A DNA stretch of 64,000 nt from [Borrelia] finlandensis (lineage in GTDB: Bacteria; Spirochaetota; Spirochaetia; Borreliales; Borreliaceae), in NCBI RefSeq assembly GCF_000181875.2, contig NC_012234.1, positions 1 to 64,000 of the forward strand, read 5' to 3'. The position numbers and the translations under genes were made by a program. Shown in pieces: positions 27,195 to 36,384 of this stretch. Each line of letters begins with the position of its first letter. Position 1 is the first letter of the stretch. The notes beneath the pieces are model-generated. The model searched no databases and was not told where the DNA came from. It saw nothing but the letters and a program-made list of their open reading frames with translations.

Positions 27195-27803
27195 ATGAGC
27201 GATTCAATTGATTTTAAAAAAGAGATAGAAAAACTAAAAGCATCAAAAGTAGAACTTGAGAGCCAGCTTGAAAGTTTAAAGAAAAATCAAGCTCAAAAAA
27301 TTGTTTTAGACAAACTGCAAAGCGTTAATGCTAGCAGTTACCCGGTATTTGAGAGCCACAAATTTCAAGACGAAGGGCTTTATTTTGCTCAAAAAGGCGG
27401 ACTTAAAAGCTGTCCTGCTGATAAGTTTGAAAATTACCAGGCTTTAGATTTTTGCTACAAATACGGGGTTAAGCTTGTTGTTAGCGGTTCAAATTTGCAA
27501 ATAGCAAAAGGCGGTGGTAGTGATCTTTATGGAATTTGTGTGGACTTTGACGATTTTTCAAGAACCGGCACGGTTGTTCCAATCACTTGTAGTTTTGAAT
27601 GTGTTTTGATTACTAAAGACAAAACCATCAAAGCAGAAGACAAATTAATAATAAACAGCGAAGGGGTTTTAGAAAAATCTAACAAGAATGCATCTGTTAT
27701 TCACGCTTTAGCATTAGGTCCTGCTTTAGAATTTAAAGACAGAAGAGATGTTTATGGTGTTAGAGTTCTTTTTTTAGTCAAGCAAATAAAAGATTCAATT
27801 TAA
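27195..27803 (+). CDS. DUF228 head-associated protein (B31 BBA40)
   Basis: 202 residues. An N-terminal coiled-coil (IEKLKASKVELESQLESLKK) is followed by a beta-rich DUF228 domain (YFAQKGGLKSCPADKF, LALGPALEFKDRR). It directly precedes the capsid-like gene and probably forms a head decoration or capsid-stabilising protein. An AAAGGAG site serves its ATG. Family call reasonable; role inferred. Confidence 0.65.
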   Translation: MSDSIDFKKEIEKLKASKVELESQLESLKKNQAQKIVLDKLQSVNASSYPVFESHKFQDEGLYFAQKGGLKSCPADKFENYQALDFCYKYGVKLVVSGSNLQIAKGGGSDLYGICVDFDDFSRTGTVVPITCSFECVLITKDKTIKAEDKLIINSEGVLEKSNKNASVIHALALGPALEFKDRRDVYGVRVLFLVKQIKDSI

Positions 27804-27831
27804 AATAGGAGAATTTAAAATAGGAGAATTT
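27802..27831 (+). repeat. duplicated 15-bp ribosome-binding-site cassette before the capsid gene
   Basis: AAAATAGGAGAATTT occurs twice in direct tandem (27802-27816, 27817-27831). Only the second copy has proper spacing (GGAG 7 bases from ATG 27834). The first GGAG lies one repeat upstream. Confidence 0.9.
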
Positions 27832-27833
27832 GA

Positions 27834-28751
27834 ATGGATGAGAGCATATTAAATAACGACGAGTATGTAAACACAGTAAGGGATGTTTTGGTTAAAGAGT
27901 GTCCAATCCCAGAATATTATCATTTTCTAGATTCACAGCAAATACAAAGTAGCAATATTTCCCTTGGAAGCGACAGAATTATTAAGTGGTATTCTAATTT
28001 AACAGACATTCCCACATTAAAGGTTAATGATTTTAACACAGTCTCAACAATAAAGTTCCAAAGACAAATAGTAAAAATTAACTATTTGCCTTTTCAGTAT
28101 GCATTTACCTACTATGCACCAGATGGAAAAGTTAGCGTAGAGGCAAACACAAATATTAACATGAGAGAAGGGCTTTTAGGAGCAATAATTGAGATACAAA
28201 AGTTAATGAGTGCGCACTATTTAAGAGGTGGACTTACATTCTCAAGAGACAGTAAAAGAACTCTGCTTGTTGATGAGTCTAACAATGAAACTATGTACGG
28301 ACTTTTGAATCTTCCAAATCAAATAGATAAAACAGTTAAACAGACAAACATATTAGATCAAATAAAATCAATAAATGATGATCTTTCAAAAATTAATTTA
28401 GAAGATGAGAGAAAAGTGCCTTTTAAAATACTTACAACCAGTAAAATCAAAGGCCGCCTACTTGAAAGACTTCCAAACAACAATTATTCATACAAAGACA
28501 TGCTTTTTGATTTTATAAGCGCAATTAATAATGATGCAGATATTGAGCTTGAGACTACAAATTTACTAGATGATGAAATTTTAATATATCCAAGAAGTAG
28601 CAAACTACTGCTTTTAAAAGACGGGCATCAGCCGATATTAAATTCATACACAGAAGTTTCAAGTAGTAATTTTAGAACAAGTTTTCTTGACTTTTCTATT
28701 GGAACAATTTTGGCAACAAAAAATTCAATCCTTAGAATAAAATTGAGCTAA
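27834..28751 (+). CDS. probable major capsid protein (B31 BBA41)
   Basis: 305 residues. The sequence runs through a TIKFQRQIVKINYLPFQYAF core and IDFVLG/LDFSIGTILATKN-like end. Its position after DUF228 and before connector genes fits the major capsid protein. The paralogue at 43616-44521 aligns from Glu 21 onward and shows exactly what is missing there. The duplicated ribosome binding site may support high expression. Role inferred from order and size. Confidence 0.65.
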   Translation: MDESILNNDEYVNTVRDVLVKECPIPEYYHFLDSQQIQSSNISLGSDRIIKWYSNLTDIPTLKVNDFNTVSTIKFQRQIVKINYLPFQYAFTYYAPDGKVSVEANTNINMREGLLGAIIEIQKLMSAHYLRGGLTFSRDSKRTLLVDESNNETMYGLLNLPNQIDKTVKQTNILDQIKSINDDLSKINLEDERKVPFKILTTSKIKGRLLERLPNNNYSYKDMLFDFISAINNDADIELETTNLLDDEILIYPRSSKLLLLKDGHQPILNSYTEVSSSNFRTSFLDFSIGTILATKNSILRIKLS

Positions 28752-28754
28752 AAA

Positions 28755-29207
28755 ATGAATGACAGTAAATTAGATACCAATCAGGCCTTAAGTGCAAATT
28801 TAAAAACTCTAAAGAGTAATAATTCAGAATCACTGCAAAGAGTGTATGAGCAAATACTTAAGCTTTTAATGCTTGATTTTAAAGATCTAAGTATCAAAGA
28901 ATTTTTTTTATATTTAAATTTACTTGAAAATATTTTAATTCTCAAGAGAATAAGAATTGAAAGTTTAAATGATTCTACAATGTTTGTTTTAATTTATTAT
29001 TTTATTGGCTGCGAGCTAAAAAGACGAAACAGATTAAAGGGTTTTAATTTAAATAACATCAAGTCTGAAAAATTTAAAGAGATATCATTGGAATATTTTC
29101 CCACAAATCTTGACAGCAGCAGCTGTGGGGGCGATTTTTGCAAATGCTTGGATGATTTAATAAAAGATTTAAGAGCAAAAGGCTCTCTAATAGGAGTAGT
29201 TAAATGA
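28755..29207 (+). CDS. DUF3890 head-tail connector-like protein (B31 BBA42)
   Basis: 150 residues, helical N-terminal bundle (LLMLDFKDLSIKEFFLYLNLLENILIL) and a Cys-containing C-terminus (CGGDFCKCLDD). It follows the capsid gene by 3 bases. Its intact 150-residue paralogue is at 44540-44992, with the same length and a similar Gly/Cys-rich tail. A gp6-like connector role is inferred. Confidence 0.65.
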   Translation: MNDSKLDTNQALSANLKTLKSNNSESLQRVYEQILKLLMLDFKDLSIKEFFLYLNLLENILILKRIRIESLNDSTMFVLIYYFIGCELKRRNRLKGFNLNNIKSEKFKEISLEYFPTNLDSSSCGGDFCKCLDDLIKDLRAKGSLIGVVK

Positions 29208-29578
29208 AATCTTTAGAGATGATTAATATTGGCTTAAGTAATATTATAAGTATATATTCACAAGAACTTTTTTTCTGTAAATTCAGAGTAATCAAAGATC
29301 CAATAAATGCATCTTATGAAACTAGATTTAAAAGTTCTGATACTGTTGTTTTTAAAGGAATGTTTTTGTTAATTAATCCAGAAGAAGTAGTTGAGATTGA
29401 AGGTGTAAATATTTTTGATCAAAATAGTTACGCTAAGGTGTATACTCTTGAGAATTTGGAATTTGAGTACGGAGATTTGGTTAAGATTTTTGATGATGTT
29501 TATTCGATCTTGGGGGTTCAAAAAAGCTACAAAGAAGGTCTTAGCTATAATACTCTGGTTTTAAGGAGCTCTTGTTGA
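29204..29578 (+). CDS. DUF1506 head-tail joining protein (B31 BBA43)
   Basis: 124 residues, beta-rich, overlapping the previous stop by 4 bases (ATGA). It matches the DUF1506 paralogue at 44992-45375, sharing FRVIK/FRMIN, an I-PEE/I-PQE block and YTLENLEFE/YTYQDLNYE. Small beta proteins at this position are often head-closure or stopper proteins. Confidence 0.65.
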   Translation: MKSLEMINIGLSNIISIYSQELFFCKFRVIKDPINASYETRFKSSDTVVFKGMFLLINPEEVVEIEGVNIFDQNSYAKVYTLENLEFEYGDLVKIFDDVYSILGVQKSYKEGLSYNTLVLRSSC

Positions 29579-29934
29579 GTGTAAAGATTAAATTTAAAGA
29601 CATTTCTTTTAATGCAGAAAATAGCATTAATATCAAATCCGAAGAAATTAAAAAAGAGCTTAATTTCAAACTAGCAAAGGTTGCTTACAAAGAGTTTTGT
29701 TCTAATATTTTTTCAAACAAAGAAATAAAAATAGCTTTTAGAAAATCTATTCAAAAAGGACTTATTGAAATAAAAGATCAATTTAGAGTTTTTTGTAAAA
29801 ATTATTCACTTATCAGGCAAAAAGACCTAAGTCCAAAAAGAGCTTTTAAGGCCAAAGAGGCTAATAAAAGCATTGAAAACCCCAGGATCTTAAAAGCAAA
29901 AGAAGGGGACAATCATGATTATAGGACTAAATGA
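29575..29934 (+). CDS. gp10-like tail completion candidate (B31 BBA44)
   Basis: 119 residues, basic. AGGAG at 29564-29568 sets the start at TTG 29575 instead of the TTG one codon earlier; it overlaps the previous stop. The order connector, stopper, this gene, then DUF764 is the same in the cp32 module (45363-45752), which supports a conserved neck/tail completion function. Role inferred. Confidence 0.55.
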   Translation: MSVKIKFKDISFNAENSINIKSEEIKKELNFKLAKVAYKEFCSNIFSNKEIKIAFRKSIQKGLIEIKDQFRVFCKNYSLIRQKDLSPKRAFKAKEANKSIENPRILKAKEGDNHDYRTK

Positions 29935-30454
29935 ATCTGTACAGTTTTTAATAAAAATACTTACAAATTTTAAAAAATATTTATATCTTAAAGAAATAGA
30001 ATTAGAAATTTTAAACACTTACAACCACCCATATTTGGAAAAGTTTGCTACAAATACTAGCAATTTGCTTGTATTAAAAAGTGAGTCTTTCGAAGGTCTT
30101 ACCCCCAGAAATCTAAGGGGTAGTAATTCTTGTAAAGAGTTTAATGAATTTAGATTAAGGTTTTCGCTTTATTTTTTAAGTTTTGTTTTATTTAAAGCTT
30201 ACAGAGATTCTTATGAGAACATTTGCAAAGTGTATGAACACTTTTTGGAATTTTTGCACGAGCATAGATTTAGGTTTGAGTTTACAAAAGAGCTTGAAGG
30301 CGATTCTTATTTGCTTTTAACTTATTATCTTTGCTCGATTAGCAATTTAAATAATGATGGGCTTCTTGGTGTTTCTAATATGCACGCCAATATGTGTTTT
30401 AGTTTTAATCAGATTTTTGTTGCAAATATACAGGTTTTAAAACAAGAGAGATAA
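29915..30454 (+). CDS. DUF764 tail-terminator-like protein (B31 BBA45)
   Basis: 179 residues sharing the EILNTYNHPYLEKFATNTSN block with the cp32 copy at 45749-46319 (INTYNHPYLSKITTTSPN). It overlaps the previous gene by 20 bases. Its position directly before the DUF787 sheath-like gene fits a tail terminator. No disruption here, unlike the frameshifted cp32 copy. Confidence 0.6.
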   Translation: MIIGLNESVQFLIKILTNFKKYLYLKEIELEILNTYNHPYLEKFATNTSNLLVLKSESFEGLTPRNLRGSNSCKEFNEFRLRFSLYFLSFVLFKAYRDSYENICKVYEHFLEFLHEHRFRFEFTKELEGDSYLLLTYYLCSISNLNNDGLLGVSNMHANMCFSFNQIFVANIQVLKQER

Positions 30455-30531
30455 ATTTTTTTGAAAAAATAGAAATAAATAGAAATAAATTAAAAAACAA
30501 TTAAAAAAAAGAAATTTAAAAAGGAGTATAA

Positions 30532-31602
30532 ATGCCAAAAGATACAATAAGCGTTAGTTTGGTGCAAAACAGACTAGCTTTCAATAATGTTAATTATTAC
30601 AATCCGCTTTTAATCTACAAAAGCAATGTTTTAGCAAGTAAACACTTAGCATTAAGTGTTACAAATTTACAAGATCTTCTTGAAAAACTTGAGATGCAAA
30701 AGGCCCAAGAGTCTGATTCTTCCAAGAAGAAAATAGCAGAAGAGCAGCTGAGCGCTTTAAAAAAATCAATGAGCGATTTTTTTGGGCAAGGCGGGCTTAA
30801 GTCTGTTGATTTTTATGTTTACAACCAGATTAAAGAGATTAAAGATTTTTTAAAATCCAATTTACATCCGTTTGTAGTTTTTGTAAATCAATCAGAAGAT
30901 GTTATTAGTAGTGATTTTGAAGAGATTAGAAAAATTTGCAATTTTATTGTAATTTCTACTAAAGATGCCAATTTGCCTGATTTTTTAAAAGGCAAAGACA
31001 AAAGTGAGCTTAAAAATATTATTGCTGTTTACGCCGGCAAGCAAAATTTGCACCTTAAGTTTACAGCAATGTATTTGCATCAAGCAAGTATTTTTCACGC
31101 TGTTAATCCTTATGGGATGATTTTAAACGCTGTTCCTATTTATGATGATTCTCTTATTGATTCTCTTAGAAAGACCAATATTAATTTTTACTCTCTTTTG
31201 AATGAAACCGGCAATGACGGCATTTTAGCTTTCAAAGAAGGGGTTAGTCTCTCAGGCGATCCGATTGATGAGACTTTTACGCTTTTTTACATTAAAAATG
31301 AAGCAATCAAAGAGCTTATTAGAATTTGGAATAAAAACAATAGAGCTAACAGTAAGCTTGGTTCTTTAAATTTGGACGGCAATTTGCCAAACGAATACAC
31401 AGCAGGGCTTGAATGTTTTTTCCATGAACTTAAACAAAGGGGTCTTATTGTCTCTTACAAGGAGATTAAACTTAAAATTAACTCTTCTGAGGGCTTAAGC
31501 TTAAGCTTAGAGGTTGCGCTTAAGTACAATGACAGCTTTAATGGTGTTAATTTAATAATAACAACACAAGAGATAAACGAATATTTAAGGAGAGCATCAT
31601 AA
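30532..31602 (+). CDS. DUF787 probable tail sheath protein (B31 BBA46)
   Basis: 356 residues behind AAGGAG. The N-terminus (PKDTISVSLVQNRL) and the QYLHQASIFHAVNPYGM-type core are shared with the cp32 copy at 46300-47359. Size and position directly before a DUF1463 tube-like gene fit the contractile tail sheath. It follows a 77-base A-rich gap and stops flush with the next ATG. Confidence 0.65.
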   Translation: MPKDTISVSLVQNRLAFNNVNYYNPLLIYKSNVLASKHLALSVTNLQDLLEKLEMQKAQESDSSKKKIAEEQLSALKKSMSDFFGQGGLKSVDFYVYNQIKEIKDFLKSNLHPFVVFVNQSEDVISSDFEEIRKICNFIVISTKDANLPDFLKGKDKSELKNIIAVYAGKQNLHLKFTAMYLHQASIFHAVNPYGMILNAVPIYDDSLIDSLRKTNINFYSLLNETGNDGILAFKEGVSLSGDPIDETFTLFYIKNEAIKELIRIWNKNNRANSKLGSLNLDGNLPNEYTAGLECFFHELKQRGLIVSYKEIKLKINSSEGLSLSLEVALKYNDSFNGVNLIITTQEINEYLRRAS

Positions 31603-32024
31603 TGAGAGAATATTATTCACTTGATTTAATATTTTTTAGCTTTAATGACAATTTAATAGACACAGGCACTCTTGAGTACAGCACAGAGCCCAATGTAATG
31701 GCTAAAGCAAGCACAGAAGACAGAAATTTTCCAATTCCAAGCTTTAGAGATCCAAGAACCGTTGTTCATATTTTTGATTTAGAAGTAAGCAAAGGGTCTC
31801 TTGATTACAAGCTCTTAACAAAGCTAAGCAACGAGCAATTTTACGAGAATGTACCAAAATCTAAAAAGTTAAAAAGATTGGTGTTTAACGATCAAATGGG
31901 ACTTAAAATTATTTCAAATAGTGCTTTTTTTGCCGAAATTCCAACTAGAAAGTATTCAGCCGATAATGATACTGTTAAGTTTACAATTCATGCAATCAAT
32001 TGTGATGTTGAGAAAGCAAGTTAA
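31602..32024 (+). CDS. DUF1463 probable tail tube protein (B31 BBA47)
   Basis: 140 residues. The segment IPSFRDPRTVVHIFDLEVSKGSLDYKLL is conserved as ISLRDPKTITYVFNIEVTLGSHDYILL in the cp32 copy (47374-47802). It overlaps the sheath-like gene by one base. Sheath-then-tube order is standard in contractile phages; role inferred. Confidence 0.65.
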   Translation: MREYYSLDLIFFSFNDNLIDTGTLEYSTEPNVMAKASTEDRNFPIPSFRDPRTVVHIFDLEVSKGSLDYKLLTKLSNEQFYENVPKSKKLKRLVFNDQMGLKIISNSAFFAEIPTRKYSADNDTVKFTIHAINCDVEKAS

Positions 32025-32062
32025 AAGCGTTAAAAGCAAATTTAAAAGGATAAGAATTAAAA

Positions 32063-32551
32063 ATGAGATACAAGTTAAAAATATTAACCAGAGCCAAAAC
32101 ACATACATACGTTTTAAAAGATATTCCCATGTACGATTGGGACAGCGTTTTAGGATTTGACGTTGAAAGAGATGAGCTTATTAGCAAGCTTAATGATCTG
32201 CGAACATTAAAAGAAATAACCAAATTAATGATCTCAAGGGGTTTTTTAGATGAATTTTACGGAATTTTAAACAAAGAGAGAAGATATTCTGAGCTTTACA
32301 AGTACGCTCTTCCCACAATTCTTTTTTCAGTTCAGTATTCACTTTTTGAAACAATTGAAGGTTTTAAAAAGCCCGGGTTGGTTTACATTGAAAGTTTTCA
32401 AGATAAAAACGGCGACTACATTAAGTATGACTACATTAATGAGCGTTGGAGTTATGATTTAATCACAAACAGCAAGCCTTCAGACTTAAACCAAGAAGAT
32501 TCTTTAGAGTCTGGTTTTGAGTCTTTGTTGCAAGAAGGTAGCAATGAATAA
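32063..32551 (+). CDS. DUF1473 tail protein (B31 BBA48)
   Basis: 162 residues, with the N-terminal MRYKLKILTRAKTHTY and YDWDSVLGF blocks also present in the cp32 copy (47818-48273). In many phages two small overlapping genes (often with a frameshift) lie between tube and tape measure as tail chaperones; this gene and the next occupy that slot. No slippery sequence is evident here. Confidence 0.6.
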   Translation: MRYKLKILTRAKTHTYVLKDIPMYDWDSVLGFDVERDELISKLNDLRTLKEITKLMISRGFLDEFYGILNKERRYSELYKYALPTILFSVQYSLFETIEGFKKPGLVYIESFQDKNGDYIKYDYINERWSYDLITNSKPSDLNQEDSLESGFESLLQEGSNE

Positions 32552-32762
32552 GCAAGAGATTGCGACTAGTTATTTTAAATACATAGACTATTTGACAAGA
32601 GAAACTAATAAGTATTATTTTCCTGTTGTAATGGGCATTTGTACATACAAAGATGTTAAAAAAATGGGCTACAAAGAGCTTGTAGAGGTTAACCGAGTAG
32701 CCAATTTAAAGCTTAACAAGGAAATATACGAGAGGTTTTTGTCTTTTAGTAGCGTGTTTTAA
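32544..32762 (+). CDS. DUF1322 tail assembly protein (B31 BBA49)
   Basis: 72 residues from the ATG 8 bases inside the previous gene; the frame opens further upstream but this ATG follows GAAGGT and keeps the family length. The KYYFPVVMGICTYKDVKKMGYKEL block is shared with the intact cp32 copy (48270-48506). It directly precedes the tape-measure-like gene. Confidence 0.65.
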   Translation: MNKQEIATSYFKYIDYLTRETNKYYFPVVMGICTYKDVKKMGYKELVEVNRVANLKLNKEIYERFLSFSSVF

Positions 32763-32770
32763 AGGTTTTT

Positions 32771-34168
32771 ATGTACGAAGAAAACAATAATGAGAATAAA
32801 TTCACAATTACATTAGAAGGCGTTCTTGACAGAAATGCCACAAAGAGTAATTTAAAAAAAGAGTTTTTAAGTCTAAAAAGGGAAAATTTTTTCAGTCAGG
32901 GTTTTGGTGGTTTGGGTGGAAAAGGTGGTAAGGATTTTTTGTCCTTAAGCCTTGAAAAACTTGAAAGTTTGAAAAGACCCAAAAGTGATAATTCTAAAAA
33001 ATCAGCAAGTTTTAAATCTTTAAATGTTTTAGGCAAAATTGATTCTTTTAAGGATTTTCTAGGTCTTGATTTTCAGAAAAACAATCCAAAAAGCGTTTTA
33101 AAAGATTTGGATTTAGACTTAGATTTAAAAGACAAAATCGCTTTGCCTGATGGGCACTTAAATAAGAATAAAAGTAGTCTAAGCTCTTATTTAAAGCCAG
33201 AAGTAGATAAATTGGATCTTGGCTCTCCCCAGCATTCATATTTTAAAACTGAAAATATTAAAAACACTTTTAAGCAGAATTTTGTTAATAATTCTGGTGA
33301 AGCTCAAACTAATCTACCAAAAGACTTTAGATTAAATTCCAATTTTAACAAGACTTTCCCTTTTGGGGATTTGCAAGAACCATTAGGCATAAAAAATGCA
33401 AACAGCCAGATTGTTTGGAAAAATTTAATGTCTTTTAGAGATCTTTTTAAAGACTCAAGCCTTGTAGATTTTTTTAATATAAAAAATGGTTTTAATGATT
33501 TAAATTTGCCTTTAGAAGAATTTAAAAATTTAAAAGACAAAAAGACTGCTCTAAGTCTTGAAAATTTGGTTTTCAAAGATGATCAAAAAGAAAGTGCAAA
33601 TAAAATACTAAAAAGAAAAAGATCTTTTGAAACAGAGCTTGAGAGAAATGATTTTTTAAGAAAACTTTACATTCTTCAAAGTTCACAAAATTCAAATCCA
33701 GATTCAAATTTAAATTCAAATTCAAATGATTTCTCTTTTATGGTTGAGCTTGCACAGAAATTAAAAAACGAAGGGCATGCCAAAAATGATTCAAAAGCAA
33801 TTAGCTTGGTAAGTGATTTTCTAAGGAGTGAGAATAATTTAGAAAAAGTTTTAAGTTTTCAAATGCCAACAATGTCTTTAAAGAGTCCGGGGCAGCCTGA
33901 AGTTTTAAATAGCAAGATAATAAGAACTGCCTTTGAGCCTGGATTAGACTCAATTTTGGAAAAAACTTTAGAACTTTTGGAGTGGGCTAAAAATTACGAT
34001 TTTACAAGCAGTGTGCTGGACCCATTAAGAAATACTTTTTCAAATCTTGGTAGTATTTTGGCGCAAGCTTTTGAAAGTTTGCCTTTGGTTGAGCACATGA
34101 CAAATTTGCTAAATAATGCTAGTGAATTAAATTCAAGAGGAATTGATGATGATTCTAGAATGCCTTAA
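32771..34168 (+). CDS. DUF759 tape-measure-like protein (B31 BBA50)
   Basis: 465 residues, charged and low-complexity in the middle (Lys/Asp/Ser/Leu-rich, with SNPDSNLNSNSND). The N-terminus FTITLEGVLDRNATKSNLKKE matches the cp32 copy (48514-49800: FTIKFKGILDHAATKKAIEQD). The C-terminal ~90 residues are more hydrophobic. It lies after two small chaperone-like genes, the usual tape-measure position. No disruption visible. Confidence 0.6.
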   Translation: MYEENNNENKFTITLEGVLDRNATKSNLKKEFLSLKRENFFSQGFGGLGGKGGKDFLSLSLEKLESLKRPKSDNSKKSASFKSLNVLGKIDSFKDFLGLDFQKNNPKSVLKDLDLDLDLKDKIALPDGHLNKNKSSLSSYLKPEVDKLDLGSPQHSYFKTENIKNTFKQNFVNNSGEAQTNLPKDFRLNSNFNKTFPFGDLQEPLGIKNANSQIVWKNLMSFRDLFKDSSLVDFFNIKNGFNDLNLPLEEFKNLKDKKTALSLENLVFKDDQKESANKILKRKRSFETELERNDFLRKLYILQSSQNSNPDSNLNSNSNDFSFMVELAQKLKNEGHAKNDSKAISLVSDFLRSENNLEKVLSFQMPTMSLKSPGQPEVLNSKIIRTAFEPGLDSILEKTLELLEWAKNYDFTSSVLDPLRNTFSNLGSILAQAFESLPLVEHMTNLLNNASELNSRGIDDDSRMP

Positions 34169-34186
34169 GTGCAAAAGAGGTTTTAA

Positions 34187-34750
34187 GTGATTAAAGAGCA
34201 AGCTAGTAAGTTAATAAAAGAGATTGTAAATCAAATCTCAAGTTTAGCAAGCATTTCTAATTTTGTTTTACTTTTTCCAAGGCTTGATTTTAAAGGCCTT
34301 GGGTACATTCCCCAACTATTTTTTATTTTTGTAAAGCACGATCTAATAGAAGAAAATCTCTCAAGCGTAAGCTCGGACCGCGCGGTAATTGATTTTACAA
34401 ATACAAAAAGTGAATATGTAAACTTTAACATTACTCCAAGGCCTGAGATTGTAACAATTAATAAAGGGATTTTGTCATCTATTTATGACCAAACTTTGAT
34501 AAGAGCTTTAAGAGAAACTCCTTTTATGAATAGTGCTTTGGAATTTAATAGTAATTTTATAAAAATGCAATTCAGACAAAGGTTTAATCTGGGGGTTTAT
34601 TACAGTATGTACAGCCCTTCGGTGGGGTTTCACGAGGTTGTAAGCATTAGTTCGTTAAAGCTTAAAGACACAGTTTATCTAGAGGAGGTGGAAATTAGTT
34701 TGCAAGTAAAAATTTGCAAAACGTTTAATATTTTGACCTATAAAGGTTAA
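34187..34750 (+). CDS. DUF792 tail protein (B31 BBA51)
   Basis: 187 residues from GTG behind AGAGG. The core FPRLDFKGLGYIPQLFFIF and the MYSPSVGFHEVVSISSLKLKDT end are conserved with the cp32 copy (49806-50444). There a stop codon replaces the Gln that this copy has before FRQRF. In the cp32 order DUF693 follows at once; here BBA52-54 intervene. Confidence 0.65.
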   Translation: MIKEQASKLIKEIVNQISSLASISNFVLLFPRLDFKGLGYIPQLFFIFVKHDLIEENLSSVSSDRAVIDFTNTKSEYVNFNITPRPEIVTINKGILSSIYDQTLIRALRETPFMNSALEFNSNFIKMQFRQRFNLGVYYSMYSPSVGFHEVVSISSLKLKDTVYLEEVEISLQVKICKTFNILTYKG

Positions 34751-34789
34751 AATATTAATTAAAAACATCTAAATATTAGGAGAATATTA

Positions 34790-35611
34790 ATGATAAAATT
34801 TAAACTTATTTTAATATTTTTTTTATTTATTGTTTCAACGACATATGCAAGTGTGGCAAGACCATTTGATTTTAGAAAATGGAATTTCAAAAAAGACATA
34901 GATTTGGCATATGTATTAATGCATGACCTTGACAATGGGATTTTAATTAAATCTCAAGATAAAGCTGGCAGCATCAAAAGTCAAGAAGTGCTTACTAAGC
35001 TTAATGCACTGAATGCCTATTGTAATAATTTGCAAAGGATAATAAAAGCAAGGCTTGTTAGGGGGAGATTCCAAAAAGAGGTGGAATTACCACTACTTAA
35101 GATTATTAGAAAATATAAATATTTAACAAGAAATTATAAAAACAAAAATCTTATTGAAAATCCGGAATATACGAAACTTATTGCAGAGAGAATTATTGAA
35201 AAAGCTCTTTTTCTGGAAAACTATTTTCAATCCAATAGGCTTAAGAATGTAAAATCTGGTGAAAATATTAAAAAAAGAATATCTGATAATCAGAGCAAAC
35301 TGAAGTCTTTAAGGAGTAAGCCTAACAAATCTGTTGGTTCAAAGTTTTCAAAAAACTCAAGACCTTCCAAAAGACCACAAGGTGTAAAAAAATGCAACAA
35401 AAGACAAATCTTAGATAAGTATTATCTTAACGGTGCAGAAAGTGAATTTTTAGATGATCCAAGCCAAGAATCAGACGAGCTAGAAAGAGAGTACCAAGAT
35501 GATGAGCTAGAAAGCGAAGATCCAGATGAGCGGGAAAGCAGAGACGATGCATTTAATGAAGATCAGAGTGAAGATGAGTTTTTGGATTCTCTTGAAGATC
35601 AATTTAGCTAA
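34790..35611 (+). CDS. exported outer membrane protein BBA52
   Basis: 273 residues behind TAGGAG. It has a type I signal peptide (MIKFKLILIFFLFIVSTTYA) and no lipobox Cys. After a helical region comes a basic Lys/Ser stretch (about 155-205), then a strongly acidic C-terminus with repeated SDELERE/DDELESE units. The B31 orthologue BBA52 is a tick-expressed outer membrane protein involved in spirochete transmission. There is no counterpart in the cp32 module, so it is an insertion between DUF792 and DUF693. Confidence 0.85.
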   Translation: MIKFKLILIFFLFIVSTTYASVARPFDFRKWNFKKDIDLAYVLMHDLDNGILIKSQDKAGSIKSQEVLTKLNALNAYCNNLQRIIKARLVRGRFQKEVELPLLKIIRKYKYLTRNYKNKNLIENPEYTKLIAERIIEKALFLENYFQSNRLKNVKSGENIKKRISDNQSKLKSLRSKPNKSVGSKFSKNSRPSKRPQGVKKCNKRQILDKYYLNGAESEFLDDPSQESDELEREYQDDELESEDPDERESRDDAFNEDQSEDEFLDSLEDQFS

Positions 35612-35717
35612 ATTTTTGAATTTGAATATTTTTTTGATTTGCTTTGGAAGTTTTTAATCTTTTAAGTTTAATTTTTTAGGCTTTAAAGCCAGAATAATTT
35701 TTATTTGGAGAATATTA

Positions 35718-35993
35718 ATGAGACAATTAATTTTAATTTCTTTTTTATTTTTAAGTTTTAATTTATATTCTTATGATCTTCAAGATGACGAAGAGATTGT
35801 AGTCAAGTTTTTATACGAAGAAGTAAAAATTAGTGGCAATTTAAACGAAGATCATTCTGTTTCTTCTGTTGAAGGGTTAATACAAAATGCAATCAATAAA
35901 ATAGGACCTGAGAATATTTTAAACATTGAGCATAGCATAACTTTTAATGGTTTGTCTGTAATGGTGATCTATAAAGCCAAAAAGCAAAGGTAG
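35718..35993 (+). CDS. small exported protein (B31 BBA53)
   Basis: 91 residues behind TGGAG with a signal peptide (ISFLFLSFNLYSYD, no lipobox Cys). The C-terminus NILNIEHSITFNGLSVMVIYK is repeated in the next gene, so the two are a tandem duplication. No function known. Confidence 0.7.
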   Translation: MRQLILISFLFLSFNLYSYDLQDDEEIVVKFLYEEVKISGNLNEDHSVSSVEGLIQNAINKIGPENILNIEHSITFNGLSVMVIYKAKKQR

Positions 35994-36031
35994 CAAGGCA
36001 TTTGCAAGTTTAAGTTAGGTTGGTAGCATTT

Positions 36032-36298
36032 GTGAGAAAAGTTTGTACAATTTTTATTTTATTTTTTTGTTTGTCTTTCAATTTGCATTCCTATGCTGTT
36101 GAGAATGGTGCAGTTATTAAGGTTAAAATTTTCAATTTTAAACTAAATCAGCAGAGATCTTTTGAGGAATTAGAGAGAGATTTAAGACTTTTTATTCAAA
36201 AGATAGGCTCAAAAAATGTGTTAGACATTAATCATAAGATTTTGTTCACCGGGGTAGAAGTTGTAGTGATGGTGATTTACAAATCAAATAAGGAGTAA
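36032..36298 (+). CDS. small exported protein, paralogue of the preceding gene (B31 BBA54)
   Basis: 88 residues. Alignment to BBA53 (MRQLILI to MRKVCTI) favours the GTG at 36032 over the upstream TTG at 36020; neither has a strong ribosome binding site. Shared ending NVLDINHKILFTGVEVVVMVIYK. Part of the BBA52-54 insertion. Confidence 0.65.
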   Translation: MRKVCTIFILFFCLSFNLHSYAVENGAVIKVKIFNFKLNQQRSFEELERDLRLFIQKIGSKNVLDINHKILFTGVEVVVMVIYKSNKE

Positions 36299-36384
36299 AA
36301 AATTAAATTTTGCTTTTAGGCTGATTTGTTAAGAATTTAATCAATAATTTAATATTGATTTAAAAGGAGTTTTATTTAAAAAAG

